DNA from: CAZWMK01 sp964635065
GTDB lineage: Bacteria > Pseudomonadota > Alphaproteobacteria > Sphingomonadales > Sphingomonadaceae
Assembly: GCA_964635065.1 (NCBI GenBank)
Contig: CAZWMK010000050.1
Location: 1-15,728, forward strand
Direction of reading: 5' to 3'
Length of the DNA stretch: 15,728 nucleotides
Under the pieces are notes generated by a model. The model made no database searches, was not told where the DNA came from, and saw nothing but the letters and a program-made list of their open reading frames with translations. Of this stretch, positions 7,060-15,009 are shown piece by piece (position 1 is the stretch's first letter; every line of letters starts with the position of its first letter). The position numbers and the translations under genes are program-made.

Positions 7060-8044
7060 CCTGTGCGCGTCGCTGGGCGCACTCGGCTGCCATGCGGATG
7101 GCGGCGACCATCGCGTCAGGCCGGGCCAGCCCTTTGCCTGCAATTTCAAAGGCCGTGCCGTGATCGGGCGCCGTGCGGATGATCGGCAGTCCTAGGGTCA
7201 TGTTGACGCCATCATAGAAATGCAGCGTTTTCAGCGGGATCAATGCCTGATCATGATACATGCACAACGCGGCGTCATAACGTTTGCGCGCATCTTCATG
7301 AAACATGGTGTCTGCGGGCAGGGGGCCGAAGGCATCGATGCCTTCCGCTTGCAGCGTGGCGATGGCAGGTGCGATCACCTCGATGTCCTCCATGCCCATC
7401 TCGCCGTTTTCGCCAGCGTGGGGATTAAGACCCGTGATGGCAAGGCGCGGGCTTGAAATGCCGAAATCCCGGCAAAGGCCGCGTGCCACGATCCGGGCGC
7501 GGGCCACGATCAGTTCGCTTGTTAATGCCTGCGGTACTTTTGCCAGTGCCATGTGAATGGTGACCGGCACGGTACGCAACGTGGGGCCTGCCAGCATCAT
7601 CGCCGTGTTTTCGCTGGCGATGCCACAACGCTCTGCAACAAACTCCGTTTGTCCCGGATGAGTGAAGCCTATGGCATAAAGCTGCTTCTTGGATACCGGT
7701 CCTGTGACGAGTGCAGAGGCCGCGCCCTTGCGGACGATTCCGGTCGCCATTTCAAGCGCATCGAGCGCGACGCGGGCGCCGACCAACGCCGGCTCGCCCG
7801 GTGTGACACCGCCACTGGCGTCAAGCTGGATCAGCGGCAGGGCATGGGCGAAGCAATCAACGGCGTCTTGCGGTGCGCTGATGGTTTCGATCGGGCCATC
7901 CCAGACCGCCGTCAGACTGTCCCGGCAGCCAACGGCAAAAAACGGCGGCAGGCCCAGCCATTCCCGGTTTTTCCAAGCCTTGGCGACGATTTCCGGGCCG
8001 ATTCCGGCCGGATCGCCAAGCGCAACTGCGATGGGTTTCAGCAT
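7052..8044 (-). CDS. pdxA: 4-hydroxythreonine-4-phosphate dehydrogenase PdxA
   Basis: PdxA oxidises 4-phosphohydroxy-L-threonine with NAD to the aminoketone that PdxJ condenses into pyridoxine 5'-phosphate, in the DXP-dependent vitamin B6 route. The 330-aa length equals the E. coli enzyme (329). The start MLKPIAVALGDPAGIGPE is characteristic. The metal ligands are present as H164 (VTIHMAL), H209 (LNPHAGE) and H264 (MYHDQALIPLK), and the substrate-binding GFTHPGQTEF is at residues 126-135. Its ATG shares one base with the surA stop (TGATG at 8046-8042), and its own stop overlaps the rsmA start. It is evidently translated from the same message as both neighbours, with no strong ribosome binding site of its own. 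Confidence 0.96.
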   Translation of the reverse strand: MLKPIAVALGDPAGIGPEIVAKAWKNREWLGLPPFFAVGCRDSLTAVWDGPIETISAPQDAVDCFAHALPLIQLDASGGVTPGEPALVGARVALDALEMATGIVRKGAASALVTGPVSKKQLYAIGFTHPGQTEFVAERCGIASENTAMMLAGPTLRTVPVTIHMALAKVPQALTSELIVARARIVARGLCRDFGISSPRLAITGLNPHAGENGEMGMEDIEVIAPAIATLQAEGIDAFGPLPADTMFHEDARKRYDAALCMYHDQALIPLKTLHFYDGVNMTLGLPIIRTAPDHGTAFEIAGKGLARPDAMVAAIRMAAECAQRRAQDA

Positions 8045-9378
8045 CAGCGATAATCTATGATGGCATCGCGCCTCAGATCGCGCAGGTAACGCTGCGCCAT
8101 CATGCCGATGCGCTGTTCATTGAGTTGCGAATAGACCTGATCGAAACTCGGTCCTTCGTTTTGTTGCGGATCATCGCGACCGCACAGCACAAGGACGCGA
8201 ATGCCTTCCTGAGCGGAACCGAAAGGCGGCGTGCTTTCGCCGATCTGAAGGTTGCGCAGGATTTCCTGCAATTGCGGCGGCAGTTCGCGCAGCGGGATCT
8301 GGTCGTTGGCGACAACTTCGGCGCCAAGCTCTGCTGCGACTTCTTCCGCGCGCCCGCAGCCACCCATGGATGCGGTCTTTTCACGCATGGCGTCGACCAG
8401 CTTGCGGCCCTCCGCCTGCGTCATGCCCGGCTTCAGTTTGATCGAGATCTGTTTCAGGCTGAGCAGCGCATCATCGGGATTGGCCGCAAGCACCTGACGC
8501 TTGTCGATGATGGTCACCAGCGTCACACCACCCGGAACGACGACGGGATCGCTGACCTGGCCTTTTTGCAGATTCTGAAGCGCGGCCTGCACGGGCGCCG
8601 ACAGCTGTGCCGGACGGACCCAGCCCAGATCGCCCCCGACGGCCGCCGTCGAGGCTTCCGAGAACTGGCGGGCATAGGCGACAAAGGAGGCGCCGCCGCG
8701 CACCTGTTCGGCAATGCGCGCCGCTCCGTCCAGAGCTTGTGCCTGCGTCGCGGGCGTTGCGGAGAGGAAGATTTCGCCGATGCGATATTCATCCTGTCCT
8801 TTTGCAGCCTTGAGCTTGTCGATGATGGCCTGCACTTCATCGTCACCGACATTGACCATCGGTTCCACCTTGCGGCGCAGCACGCGGCTCCAGTGCAGTT
8901 CAGCGCCGATTTGCTGTTTCAGCGTGTTGGAAGACGTATTGTTCTTTTGCAGATAGGCTTCGAACTGCGATGGCGTCTGCCGGAAATTGGCGGCGACGCG
9001 CGCGAAGGCCTGATCGATTTCTTCGCCGGGGACGACGATTTCCTGTGCCTTGGCTTCCTGGACCTGCAGCTTTTCGTCGATGAGGTTGCGCAGCACCTGA
9101 ACGCGCAGACGTGCGCGTTCCTCGGGACTGATCTGCCCGCCCTGATTGGCGGCAAGCACCAGATTAAGGCGGTGTTCGACATCGGTGTCGGTAATGACAT
9201 CGCCATTGACGATGGCCGTCGCCTTGCGGACATTGCGGTCATCGGGTGTGCCGAAGACCTCGATGTCGGAGTCTCCCTTGCCGCCGAACATTCCGGTTCC
9301 CTGGGCGATGACCGCGGATGTGGACAAGGCCGCCGCCGATACCGCTACTGCCAACCAAAGCTTGGAACCTGCTGCCAT
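8044..9378 (-). CDS. surA: Periplasmic chaperone / peptidyl-prolyl isomerase SurA
   Basis: SurA escorts unfolded outer-membrane proteins, including LptD, across the periplasm to the BAM complex. The 444-aa precursor starts with a signal peptide (hydrophobic residues 7-24, likely cleavage after SAVIA-25). A SurA_N helical domain follows at about 50-175 (AIVNGDVIT, LRNLIDEKLQVQEA), then a parvulin domain at about 195-295 (IGEIFLSAT, FVAYARQFSE, GGDLGWVRPAQL). A second module at about 305-415 is too diverged to call an active isomerase; it has two cysteines (GGCG and VLCG). I chose the ATG at 9378 because GGAG sits 6 nt upstream; a TTG at 9390 is in frame but would place the ribosome binding site inside the gene. 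It lies 76 bp downstream of lptD, its main client. Confidence 0.93.
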   Translation of the reverse strand: MAAGSKLWLAVAVSAAALSTSAVIAQGTGMFGGKGDSDIEVFGTPDDRNVRKATAIVNGDVITDTDVEHRLNLVLAANQGGQISPEERARLRVQVLRNLIDEKLQVQEAKAQEIVVPGEEIDQAFARVAANFRQTPSQFEAYLQKNNTSSNTLKQQIGAELHWSRVLRRKVEPMVNVGDDEVQAIIDKLKAAKGQDEYRIGEIFLSATPATQAQALDGAARIAEQVRGGASFVAYARQFSEASTAAVGGDLGWVRPAQLSAPVQAALQNLQKGQVSDPVVVPGGVTLVTIIDKRQVLAANPDDALLSLKQISIKLKPGMTQAEGRKLVDAMREKTASMGGCGRAEEVAAELGAEVVANDQIPLRELPPQLQEILRNLQIGESTPPFGSAQEGIRVLVLCGRDDPQQNEGPSFDQVYSQLNEQRIGMMAQRYLRDLRRDAIIDYR

Positions 9379-9454
9379 TCCTGTCTCCAAAGGGCCGGAT
9401 TATCCGACGCGGCCTATCCCTAGCGGGTCAAAGGCCAAGCGCCAAGAGCAGCCT

Positions 9455-11722
9455 TTAGCGTTGATCTGCTGAACCGCGGCTGACCGATTGTCCCAGCGTC
9501 TTGAACCCGATGGTGAACAGGAAGGTGTTGCCCCGGCGGAAATCGCGGTCCTGCGTGTAATCGCGACGCCAGCTGATGCCAAAGGAGAAACACTCGTCCT
9601 CATAGGCAACGCCGACACGGTGCCGCACCGGCTCGAACCCGTCCGAATTGTTGAGCGGATCTTCGGAGCGCGATGTCAGGTCGACGATGGCCGAGCCGAA
9701 AACGGACCAGTAACGCGCAAAGGCGAGGCGGCCGCCAATCCGCACTTCTTCGCGGTCGCCCAGATCTTCGAGCGAAATGTCACGGTTCAGTTTGACATAG
9801 CCGACAGTCGCATAGCTTCTGCGGCTGCCATAGGTGACGTCGATTTCATTGCGGCGGATCGCCATGCTGTCCTTGTCGATCCGGAAGCGATGAGTGAAAT
9901 CAAGGCGCGATCCATAGCGCAGCGTCGTGCGCCCGACGATGTCGGAAAAGTCGCTGGCAAAACCGGTTCCGGCGGGGAACAGGCCCTGGTCCTGCGAAAA
10001 GCGATAGCTCTGGCCGAGTTCCGCCTCGATGCGCCATTTGCGCCGGTCGAGCGTCCATTGTGCGCCATAGGTGACGCGCGTACCGCCTTCCCAGCGGTCG
10101 AAGCCGGGAAAGCGGTTGATGTCGAACAGGTTGAGATCGTCGAGTTCGACCGAACGCGAATCTTCATTGCCGATCCGGTCGTTGAGACCGGTCGGGCTGC
10201 TGACCAGCTGCACGCGCGGGGTCAGCGTCTGGCGACCGCCAAAGGCCCCGCCAGCAAATGGCCACTCGATATCCAGCGCCGCTGCCGGAATGGCACGGCC
10301 TTCCCAGCCGTTGCGGCCGGAATAGACCTGCAACTGGGCAAGGCTCTGGTCGGTCATGTGAAAGGCGTCGGCGCGCAGCTGTGCCGTTGCCGTGATTCGT
10401 TGTCCCATGCTGGTATACCGCGTTGCGCGCCATGCCGTTTCGGCGGTGGCGCGCTGCATGTCCTGACCATCCCAGCGGGTGACGGCTGCCGTGTTGAAGC
10501 GGGCGCTGAAATTGCCGCCCGCAAAGCGGTTTTGCGGTGCATAGCGGAAATCGACAAGCGGCAGGACAATCGGCATGTGCCCTTGCTCGTCGGTTTTACG
10601 CAGGCCCTGGAAGGCCCATCCCTCGACGCCGAAATAAATGTCGCGCGACTGATATTCGAGACTGTAGAAATTGCGCAGCGTATCGTCGCGGGAAATATCG
10701 TAGCGGCGCAGGAACGTGTCGTCGCTGGTCAGGCGCAAGCCATAGGTCGAACGCCAGTGGCGGCTGTGCTGGAAGCGCCCGTTGCTCCAGATCGCGCCGC
10801 GCACCTCATTGTTGGCCAGGGCCGTGCCCGTCCTGTCGGTGCCGATCTGTTTGGACGAATAAGTCACAATGCCGCCAAGCCTGAGCGGGCCGCCTTCCGT
10901 CAGATGGCGATATTCCAGTCCCAGCGCCGGGTTGACGTTGGTGTAGATGGTTGGCGTGATCGTCAGGTCGCTGTGTTGCGAGAAAGAGATGTAATAAGGC
11001 AGCTCTGTCGTGAGGCCGAGCGTACGGTCGAGCCGGAAATCGGGCACCAGAAGGCCGCTTGCGTTCAGGTTGCTGCGGTCGGGGTGCGAAAGGCTTGGCG
11101 TGTAGAGAATGGGAATGCCGAGCAGTTCGAGATGCGCGTCGCGATAGCGGATGCGCTGCTTGGCTGGATCATGCACGATGCGTCCCGCCTTGATTTGCCA
11201 GATCGGCGTTTTGGGACAGCCATCGGCCCCGGCCACGTCGCAGGGCGAATAGACGGCCCGGTCCAGTACCGAGCGCGCGTTTTCCCGTTTGCCCGACCGT
11301 GCGGCGAGACGTCCGCCATTGTCCAGAACCAGCAGGAATGCGTCGATGCTGCCGTCTTTCAGCGTATCACTGAGTTCGACGCGTTCGCCATAGGCACGGT
11401 TCCCGTCCTTGTCGGTGACGCGGATATTGCCGCGCGCCTCGACCAGACCCGTTTTGCGATTCCACGCGACTTCATTCGCTTCGACGCGGTCGCCATCACG
11501 CACGACGACGACATTGCCACGCGCGGTCACGATATCGGCTTCGCTGTCGTAATCGATCTGGTCTGCGGCAAAATCGATCATCTGCTGCGGTTTTTCAGCC
11601 AAGGCCCCGCTGTCGTCCGCAGCCTGCACCGGCGGATTGTCCGTTTGCGCCGCCGCAACAGAGGGCTGAACCAGTGCGCCCAAGGCGGTGCCGAGCAGCA
11701 ATGCGACGAACGAACGGGACAA
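9455..11722 (-). CDS. lptD: LPS-assembly outer-membrane protein LptD
   Basis: LptD forms, with the lipoprotein LptE, the outer-membrane translocon that inserts lipopolysaccharide into the outer leaflet. The 755-aa precursor (E. coli 784) has a signal peptide ending near VAAAQ (22-26). An OstA/LptA-like periplasmic jellyroll at about 50-180 (IDFAADQIDYDSEADIVTAR, GNVVV, GNIRVTDKDGNRAYG) is followed by a beta-barrel from about 200 to 742. Cysteines are C161, C169 and C711 only. The C-terminal strand LFTIGFKTLG resembles a BAM signal but is followed by about 13 more residues. The start is a TTG at 11722, supported by AGGGAG 6 nt upstream and by the signal peptide; no ATG fits. It is the first gene of the lptD-surA-pdxA-rsmA cluster and diverges from pepA across 140 bp. 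Confidence 0.95.
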   Translation of the reverse strand: MSRSFVALLLGTALGALVQPSVAAAQTDNPPVQAADDSGALAEKPQQMIDFAADQIDYDSEADIVTARGNVVVVRDGDRVEANEVAWNRKTGLVEARGNIRVTDKDGNRAYGERVELSDTLKDGSIDAFLLVLDNGGRLAARSGKRENARSVLDRAVYSPCDVAGADGCPKTPIWQIKAGRIVHDPAKQRIRYRDAHLELLGIPILYTPSLSHPDRSNLNASGLLVPDFRLDRTLGLTTELPYYISFSQHSDLTITPTIYTNVNPALGLEYRHLTEGGPLRLGGIVTYSSKQIGTDRTGTALANNEVRGAIWSNGRFQHSRHWRSTYGLRLTSDDTFLRRYDISRDDTLRNFYSLEYQSRDIYFGVEGWAFQGLRKTDEQGHMPIVLPLVDFRYAPQNRFAGGNFSARFNTAAVTRWDGQDMQRATAETAWRATRYTSMGQRITATAQLRADAFHMTDQSLAQLQVYSGRNGWEGRAIPAAALDIEWPFAGGAFGGRQTLTPRVQLVSSPTGLNDRIGNEDSRSVELDDLNLFDINRFPGFDRWEGGTRVTYGAQWTLDRRKWRIEAELGQSYRFSQDQGLFPAGTGFASDFSDIVGRTTLRYGSRLDFTHRFRIDKDSMAIRRNEIDVTYGSRRSYATVGYVKLNRDISLEDLGDREEVRIGGRLAFARYWSVFGSAIVDLTSRSEDPLNNSDGFEPVRHRVGVAYEDECFSFGISWRRDYTQDRDFRRGNTFLFTIGFKTLGQSVSRGSADQR

Positions 11723-11797
11723 GCGACACTCCCTGCGGCGGAACAGCGCTCTCTAAAGCACGCGGCCGCATCGGCTTCAAGCGCCGCGCACTTTGCG

Positions 11798-11813
11798 CCG
11801 GTCGCCCGACCGG
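11798..11813. repeat. Short inverted repeat between lptD and pepA
   Basis: CCGGTCG and CGACCGG flank a 2-nt centre, giving a 16-bp palindrome. It lies in the 140-bp divergent region, about 50 bp before pepA and 75 bp before lptD. A 2-nt loop is poor for an RNA hairpin, so if it matters it is more likely a protein-binding site. In GC-rich DNA such a repeat can also arise by chance. No clear -35/-10 pair for either gene could be picked out here. Confidence 0.3.
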
Positions 11814-11862
11814 GTTAGAAGCATGAGTCGAAACATCATTCCACCGGAAAGGTCAGTTGCAG

Positions 11863-13359
11863 ATGCGGATTACCTATGGTCAGCCTGCGCGCGGCGATGC
11901 CGCCGTCCACGTCGTCTTTGCTGCCAAGGACGTGGTGCTGACACGCGCCGCACAAGCTGTGGACGAGAAAATGTCAGGCGCCCTGCGGCGGGCAGCTGGC
12001 ACGGCCCGGTTCGAAGGCGATCTGGCGCAGATCGTCGAGATTCCAGCGCCAGGCGGTCTGTCTGCATCGCGCCTCTTGCTGGTCGGTCTTGGCGTTCCCG
12101 GCAAGGCCGACAATGCCGCCTTTGAACGCATTGGTGCCACGATCGTGGCACGCCTTCTTGTGTCGGGCGAGACGGTCATCACGGTCGATTTCGACGGCGT
12201 CGGCGATCTTGCGACCCCGGTCGAAGAGGCCGCTGCCCGACTTGCGCACGGTGCGACGTTGCGGTGCTGGCGTTTCGACAAATATCGCACACGCCTGAAG
12301 CCGCAGCAAAAGCCCAGCCTTGACGAACTGGCGATCCTGAATGCGCCGGAAAACGCTGCAGCCGCACACGTCCGGCTTGCTCCGCTGGCGGAAGCGGTCG
12401 CCTTCACGCGTGAGCTGGTCAGCGAACCGGGCAATGTCATCTATCCGGAAAGTTTCGTCGAACGCTGCCGCGCCCTTGAAAAGCTCGGCGTCGAGATCGA
12501 GGTGCTGGATGAAGACGAGATGCGTGCGCACGGCATGGGGGCATTGCTGGGCGTGGCGCAAGGATCGGCGCGCCGCCCCAAACTTCTCATCATGAAATGG
12601 AATGGCACGGGCGACACGAGCGCGAAACCGGTGCTGTTCGTCGGCAAGGGCGTGACGTTCGACAGCGGCGGCATCAGCATCAAGCCTGCCGCCGGCATGG
12701 AAGACATGAAGTGGGACATGGGCGGTGCGGGCGCTGTCGCGGGCGCAATGATGGCGCTGGCCGGTCGCAAGGCCAATGCCCACATCGTGGGCGTTTGCGG
12801 ACTTGTCGAAAACATGCCGGATGGCAATGCCCAGCGTCCCGGCGATGTCGTGACGTCGATGTCGGGCCAGACGATCGAAGTCGTCAATACCGACGCCGAA
12901 GGGCGTCTCGTTCTGTGTGATGCCATGTGGTATGCGCAGGAACGCTTCAAGCCGGAGATCATGGTCGATCTTGCGACGCTGACCGGTGCGATGATCGTCG
13001 CACTTGGTAATGAACATGGCGGATTGTTCAGCAATGACGATGACTTGGCGGCAGATCTTGCCAAGGCAGGTCGGGAGACCGGCGACAAGCTTTGGCGTTT
13101 CCCGCTCGGCGATGCCTATAACAAGATGATCGATTCCCAGATCGCCGACATGAAGAATGCGGGTGCGCGCAACGCAGGTTCGATCACTGCGGCGCAGTTC
13201 CTTGGGCGCTATGTCAAGGACGGTGTCAAATGGGCGCATCTCGATATTGCCGGCATGGTCTGGGCATCGGCGGCAGGGACGCTTTGGGACAAGGGCGCGA
13301 CCGGCTATGGCGTCCGCCTGCTCGATCGTTTCGTTGAAGCCGTGGCCGAGACGAAATAA
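11863..13359 (+). CDS. pepA: Leucyl aminopeptidase PepA (M17 family)
   Basis: PepA is a cytoplasmic hexameric two-metal aminopeptidase that removes N-terminal residues from peptides; in E. coli it also binds DNA in site-specific recombination and gene control. The 498-aa protein (E. coli 503) has all active-site residues: metal ligands K262, D267, D285, D344 and E346, and catalytic K274 and R348. They lie in GKGVTFDSGGISIKP and the M17 signature NTDAEGRLVL. The N-terminal macro-like domain covers about residues 1-165. I chose the ATG at 11863; a TTG two codons upstream (11857) is equally compatible with the GGAAAGG stretch in front of both. It diverges from lptD and is followed after 3 nt by holC. 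Whether the DNA-binding role of the E. coli protein applies is unknown. Confidence 0.95.
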   Translation: MRITYGQPARGDAAVHVVFAAKDVVLTRAAQAVDEKMSGALRRAAGTARFEGDLAQIVEIPAPGGLSASRLLLVGLGVPGKADNAAFERIGATIVARLLVSGETVITVDFDGVGDLATPVEEAAARLAHGATLRCWRFDKYRTRLKPQQKPSLDELAILNAPENAAAAHVRLAPLAEAVAFTRELVSEPGNVIYPESFVERCRALEKLGVEIEVLDEDEMRAHGMGALLGVAQGSARRPKLLIMKWNGTGDTSAKPVLFVGKGVTFDSGGISIKPAAGMEDMKWDMGGAGAVAGAMMALAGRKANAHIVGVCGLVENMPDGNAQRPGDVVTSMSGQTIEVVNTDAEGRLVLCDAMWYAQERFKPEIMVDLATLTGAMIVALGNEHGGLFSNDDDLAADLAKAGRETGDKLWRFPLGDAYNKMIDSQIADMKNAGARNAGSITAAQFLGRYVKDGVKWAHLDIAGMVWASAAGTLWDKGATGYGVRLLDRFVEAVAETK

Positions 13360-13362
13360 GGC

Positions 13363-13818
13363 GTGGGCTGCGAGGCGGGTTTCTATCATCTGACCAGCGG
13401 ACGGCTGGAGACTGTGCTGCCGCGTCTTTTGCAAAAGGCGCAGGCAGCCGGTCATCGCATCGTCGTGCGCGCCCGCGATGGTGGCCTGCTTCGTCTGCTG
13501 GACGAACAATTATGGACGCGTCCGCCCGACGGCTTCCTGCCGCATGGATTGTTTCCATGTGATTACAGTGATTTGCAGCCGATTCTTCTGACATCGTCCG
13601 AATCTGTGCCAAATGCTGCCACCCTGTGCGTCATGCTCGACCCGCTGCTGCCTGCGGATGCGGCGCGCTTTCAGCGGCTGGTTCTCATCTTCGATGGACA
13701 GGATCAGGCGTCAGTTGCCGCAGCGCGTGATGCATGGCGTGCTGCGGGGCGGATCGATGGCATGGCGCGCAGTTACTGGACGCAGAATGAGACGGGCGGC
13801 TGGCAAAAGACGGCCTGA
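13363..13818 (+). CDS. holC: DNA polymerase III chi subunit HolC
   Basis: HolC (chi) links the clamp loader of the replicative polymerase to single-strand binding protein. The 151-aa product (E. coli 147) has the family pattern: FYHLT near the N-terminus, LPRLLQKAQAAGHRIVV (about 19-35), LDEQLWT and DGFLPHG (46-62), QPILLT (72-77) and an NAATLCVML strand (84-92). The start is a GTG only 3 nt after the pepA stop, with no proper ribosome binding site, so translation is probably coupled to pepA. The pepA-holC pairing is common in proteobacteria. The holD (psi) partner is often missing outside gammaproteobacteria, and none is present here. The GTG choice is supported by the family's N-terminus beginning only a few residues before FYHL. 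Confidence 0.92.
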   Translation: MGCEAGFYHLTSGRLETVLPRLLQKAQAAGHRIVVRARDGGLLRLLDEQLWTRPPDGFLPHGLFPCDYSDLQPILLTSSESVPNAATLCVMLDPLLPADAARFQRLVLIFDGQDQASVAAARDAWRAAGRIDGMARSYWTQNETGGWQKTA

Positions 13819-13896
13819 TCGGTTGCCAAGCGCATGCGGCGCGGATAGAGACGCCGCCATCCTGCAATCCTCCCCAGAGACGACGGAGACCCGATC

Positions 13897-14319
13897 ATGG
13901 CCACCGAGCGCACTTTTTCGATCATCAAGCCCGATGCAACCCGCCGCAATCTGACCGGCAAGGTTGCCGCCATGCTGGAAGACGCGGGCCTGCGTATCGT
14001 TGCGTCCAAGCGCATTCACATGACGCGTGAACAGGCCGAAGGCTTTTACGCCGTTCACCGCGAGCGCCCGTTCTTCAATGACCTCGTCAACTTCATGATT
14101 TCGGGTCCGGTCGTCGTGCAGGTGCTGGAAGGCGAAAACGCCGTTCTCAGGAATCGCGAAGTGATGGGTGCGACCAACCCGGCGCAGGCAGCCGACGGCA
14201 CGATCCGCAAGACCTATGCCGAATCGATCGAAGCCAATTCGGTTCATGGTTCGGACAGCCTGGAAAATGCCGCGATTGAAATCGCCTATTTCTTCAAGCC
14301 GGAAGAAATCGTCGGCTGA
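13897..14319 (+). CDS. ndk: Nucleoside diphosphate kinase Ndk
   Basis: Ndk moves the terminal phosphate between nucleoside tri- and diphosphates through a phosphohistidine, balancing the NTP and dNTP pools. At 140 aa it is the normal length. It starts MATERTFSIIKPDATRRN with the binding lysine K11. The catalytic histidine is H117 in the signature NSVHGSDS. FISGP-like FMISGP (67-71) and GATNPAQA (91-98) are also typical. The ribosome binding site is GGAG at 13885-13888, 8 nt before the ATG. It lies 78 bp after holC; that gap contains a 6-bp inverted repeat (13836-13841 with 13852-13857) but no T tract, so read-through from pepA-holC remains possible. A strong terminator follows. Confidence 0.97.
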   Translation: MATERTFSIIKPDATRRNLTGKVAAMLEDAGLRIVASKRIHMTREQAEGFYAVHRERPFFNDLVNFMISGPVVVQVLEGENAVLRNREVMGATNPAQAADGTIRKTYAESIEANSVHGSDSLENAAIEIAYFFKPEEIVG

Positions 14320-14344
14320 GCCGTCTGATCGGCAGAAACGAATA

Positions 14345-14381
14345 GGGGCCGGGCAGCATCGCTGTCCGGCCCCTTTGTTTT
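14345..14381 (+). terminator. Intrinsic terminator after ndk
   Basis: GGGGCCGGGCAGC (14345-14357) pairs with GCTGTCCGGCCCC (14361-14373) to give a 13-bp stem with one G-U pair and a 3-nt loop. It is followed by TTTGTTTT. It starts 26 bp past the ndk stop and is a textbook rho-independent terminator for the + strand. The hairpin also lies 11 bp beyond the convergent purN stop, but the minus strand has no comparable T tract. Confidence 0.9.
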
Positions 14382-14391
14382 GGCCGGACGA

Positions 14392-15009
14392 TCAGCGCGC
14401 GGGCGCGATGCGGGCGCGCATGCCATCGATGCTGACGCGGCCTTCGGCAATTGCGGCGACGGCGGCAGGGTAGAGTTTGTGCTCCTGTTCAAGGACGCGC
14501 GCGGCAAGTGTTGCCTCGGTATCGTCATCGAGCACCGGAACCGCAGCCTGAGCGAGGATCGGGCCTTCGTCGAGTTCGGGGCGGACGATATGCACGGTGC
14601 AGCCGTGCAGCTTGCACCCGGCGTCCAGCGCGCGCTGGTGGGTGTCCAGCCCCCGGAAGGCAGGCAGGAGGGAAGGGTGGATGTTAAGGATGCGGTCGGG
14701 CCAGCGATCAATCAACACGGGCGTGAGCACGCGCATGAAGCCGGCAAGTACCACCAGTTCGACGCCATGGCGTCGAAGCGCGCTGTCGAGCGCAAGGTCG
14801 AAGCTGGCGCGGTCGGGAAAGTCGCGGTGGGCAATGACTTCGGTGGCGATTCCGGCATCCGCCGCCGTCAGCAACCCGGCTGCCGATGCCTTGTTCGAGA
14901 TGACGCAGGCAATTTCAGCCGGATAGGCAGGATCGGACGCAGCCGCCATCAGCGCGGCCATGTTGCTGCCGCGTCCTGAAATCAGCACGCCTACGCGCAT
15001 CTTAGGCAT
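14392..15009 (-). CDS. purN: Phosphoribosylglycinamide formyltransferase PurN
   Basis: PurN formylates glycinamide ribonucleotide with 10-formyltetrahydrofolate, the third step of de novo purine synthesis. The 205-aa protein (E. coli 212) has the phosphate-binding VLISGRGSNM (residues 8-17). The catalytic residues are N109 and H111 in NIHPSLLPAF and D147 in HIVRPELDEGP. The frame is open upstream to 15402, but that region is purM coding sequence, so it is not an extension. I chose the ATG at 15009, which overlaps the purM stop by 8 bp and has GGGAAG 9 nt upstream. The ATG at 15000, three codons inside, is the alternative. It is translated together with purM. Confidence 0.95.
   Translation of the reverse strand: MPKMRVGVLISGRGSNMAALMAAASDPAYPAEIACVISNKASAAGLLTAADAGIATEVIAHRDFPDRASFDLALDSALRRHGVELVVLAGFMRVLTPVLIDRWPDRILNIHPSLLPAFRGLDTHQRALDAGCKLHGCTVHIVRPELDEGPILAQAAVPVLDDDTEATLAARVLEQEHKLYPAAVAAIAEGRVSIDGMRARIAPAR

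Noticed and set aside
7060..7149. Thirty-codon N-terminal extension of RsmA
   Set aside because: It lies inside the pdxA coding region, and known RsmA proteins begin near the ATG at 7059.
9488..11818. A 776-codon open frame on the + strand covering the whole of lptD
   Set aside because: It is antisense to a clear lptD, has no recognisable domain, and long antisense frames are expected in GC-rich genes with this codon bias. Similar frames lie opposite surA (8125-9423) and pepA (11974-13509).
13836..13857. 6-bp inverted repeat between holC and ndk as a terminator
   Set aside because: Ten-base loop and no T run on the + strand; not enough to claim termination.
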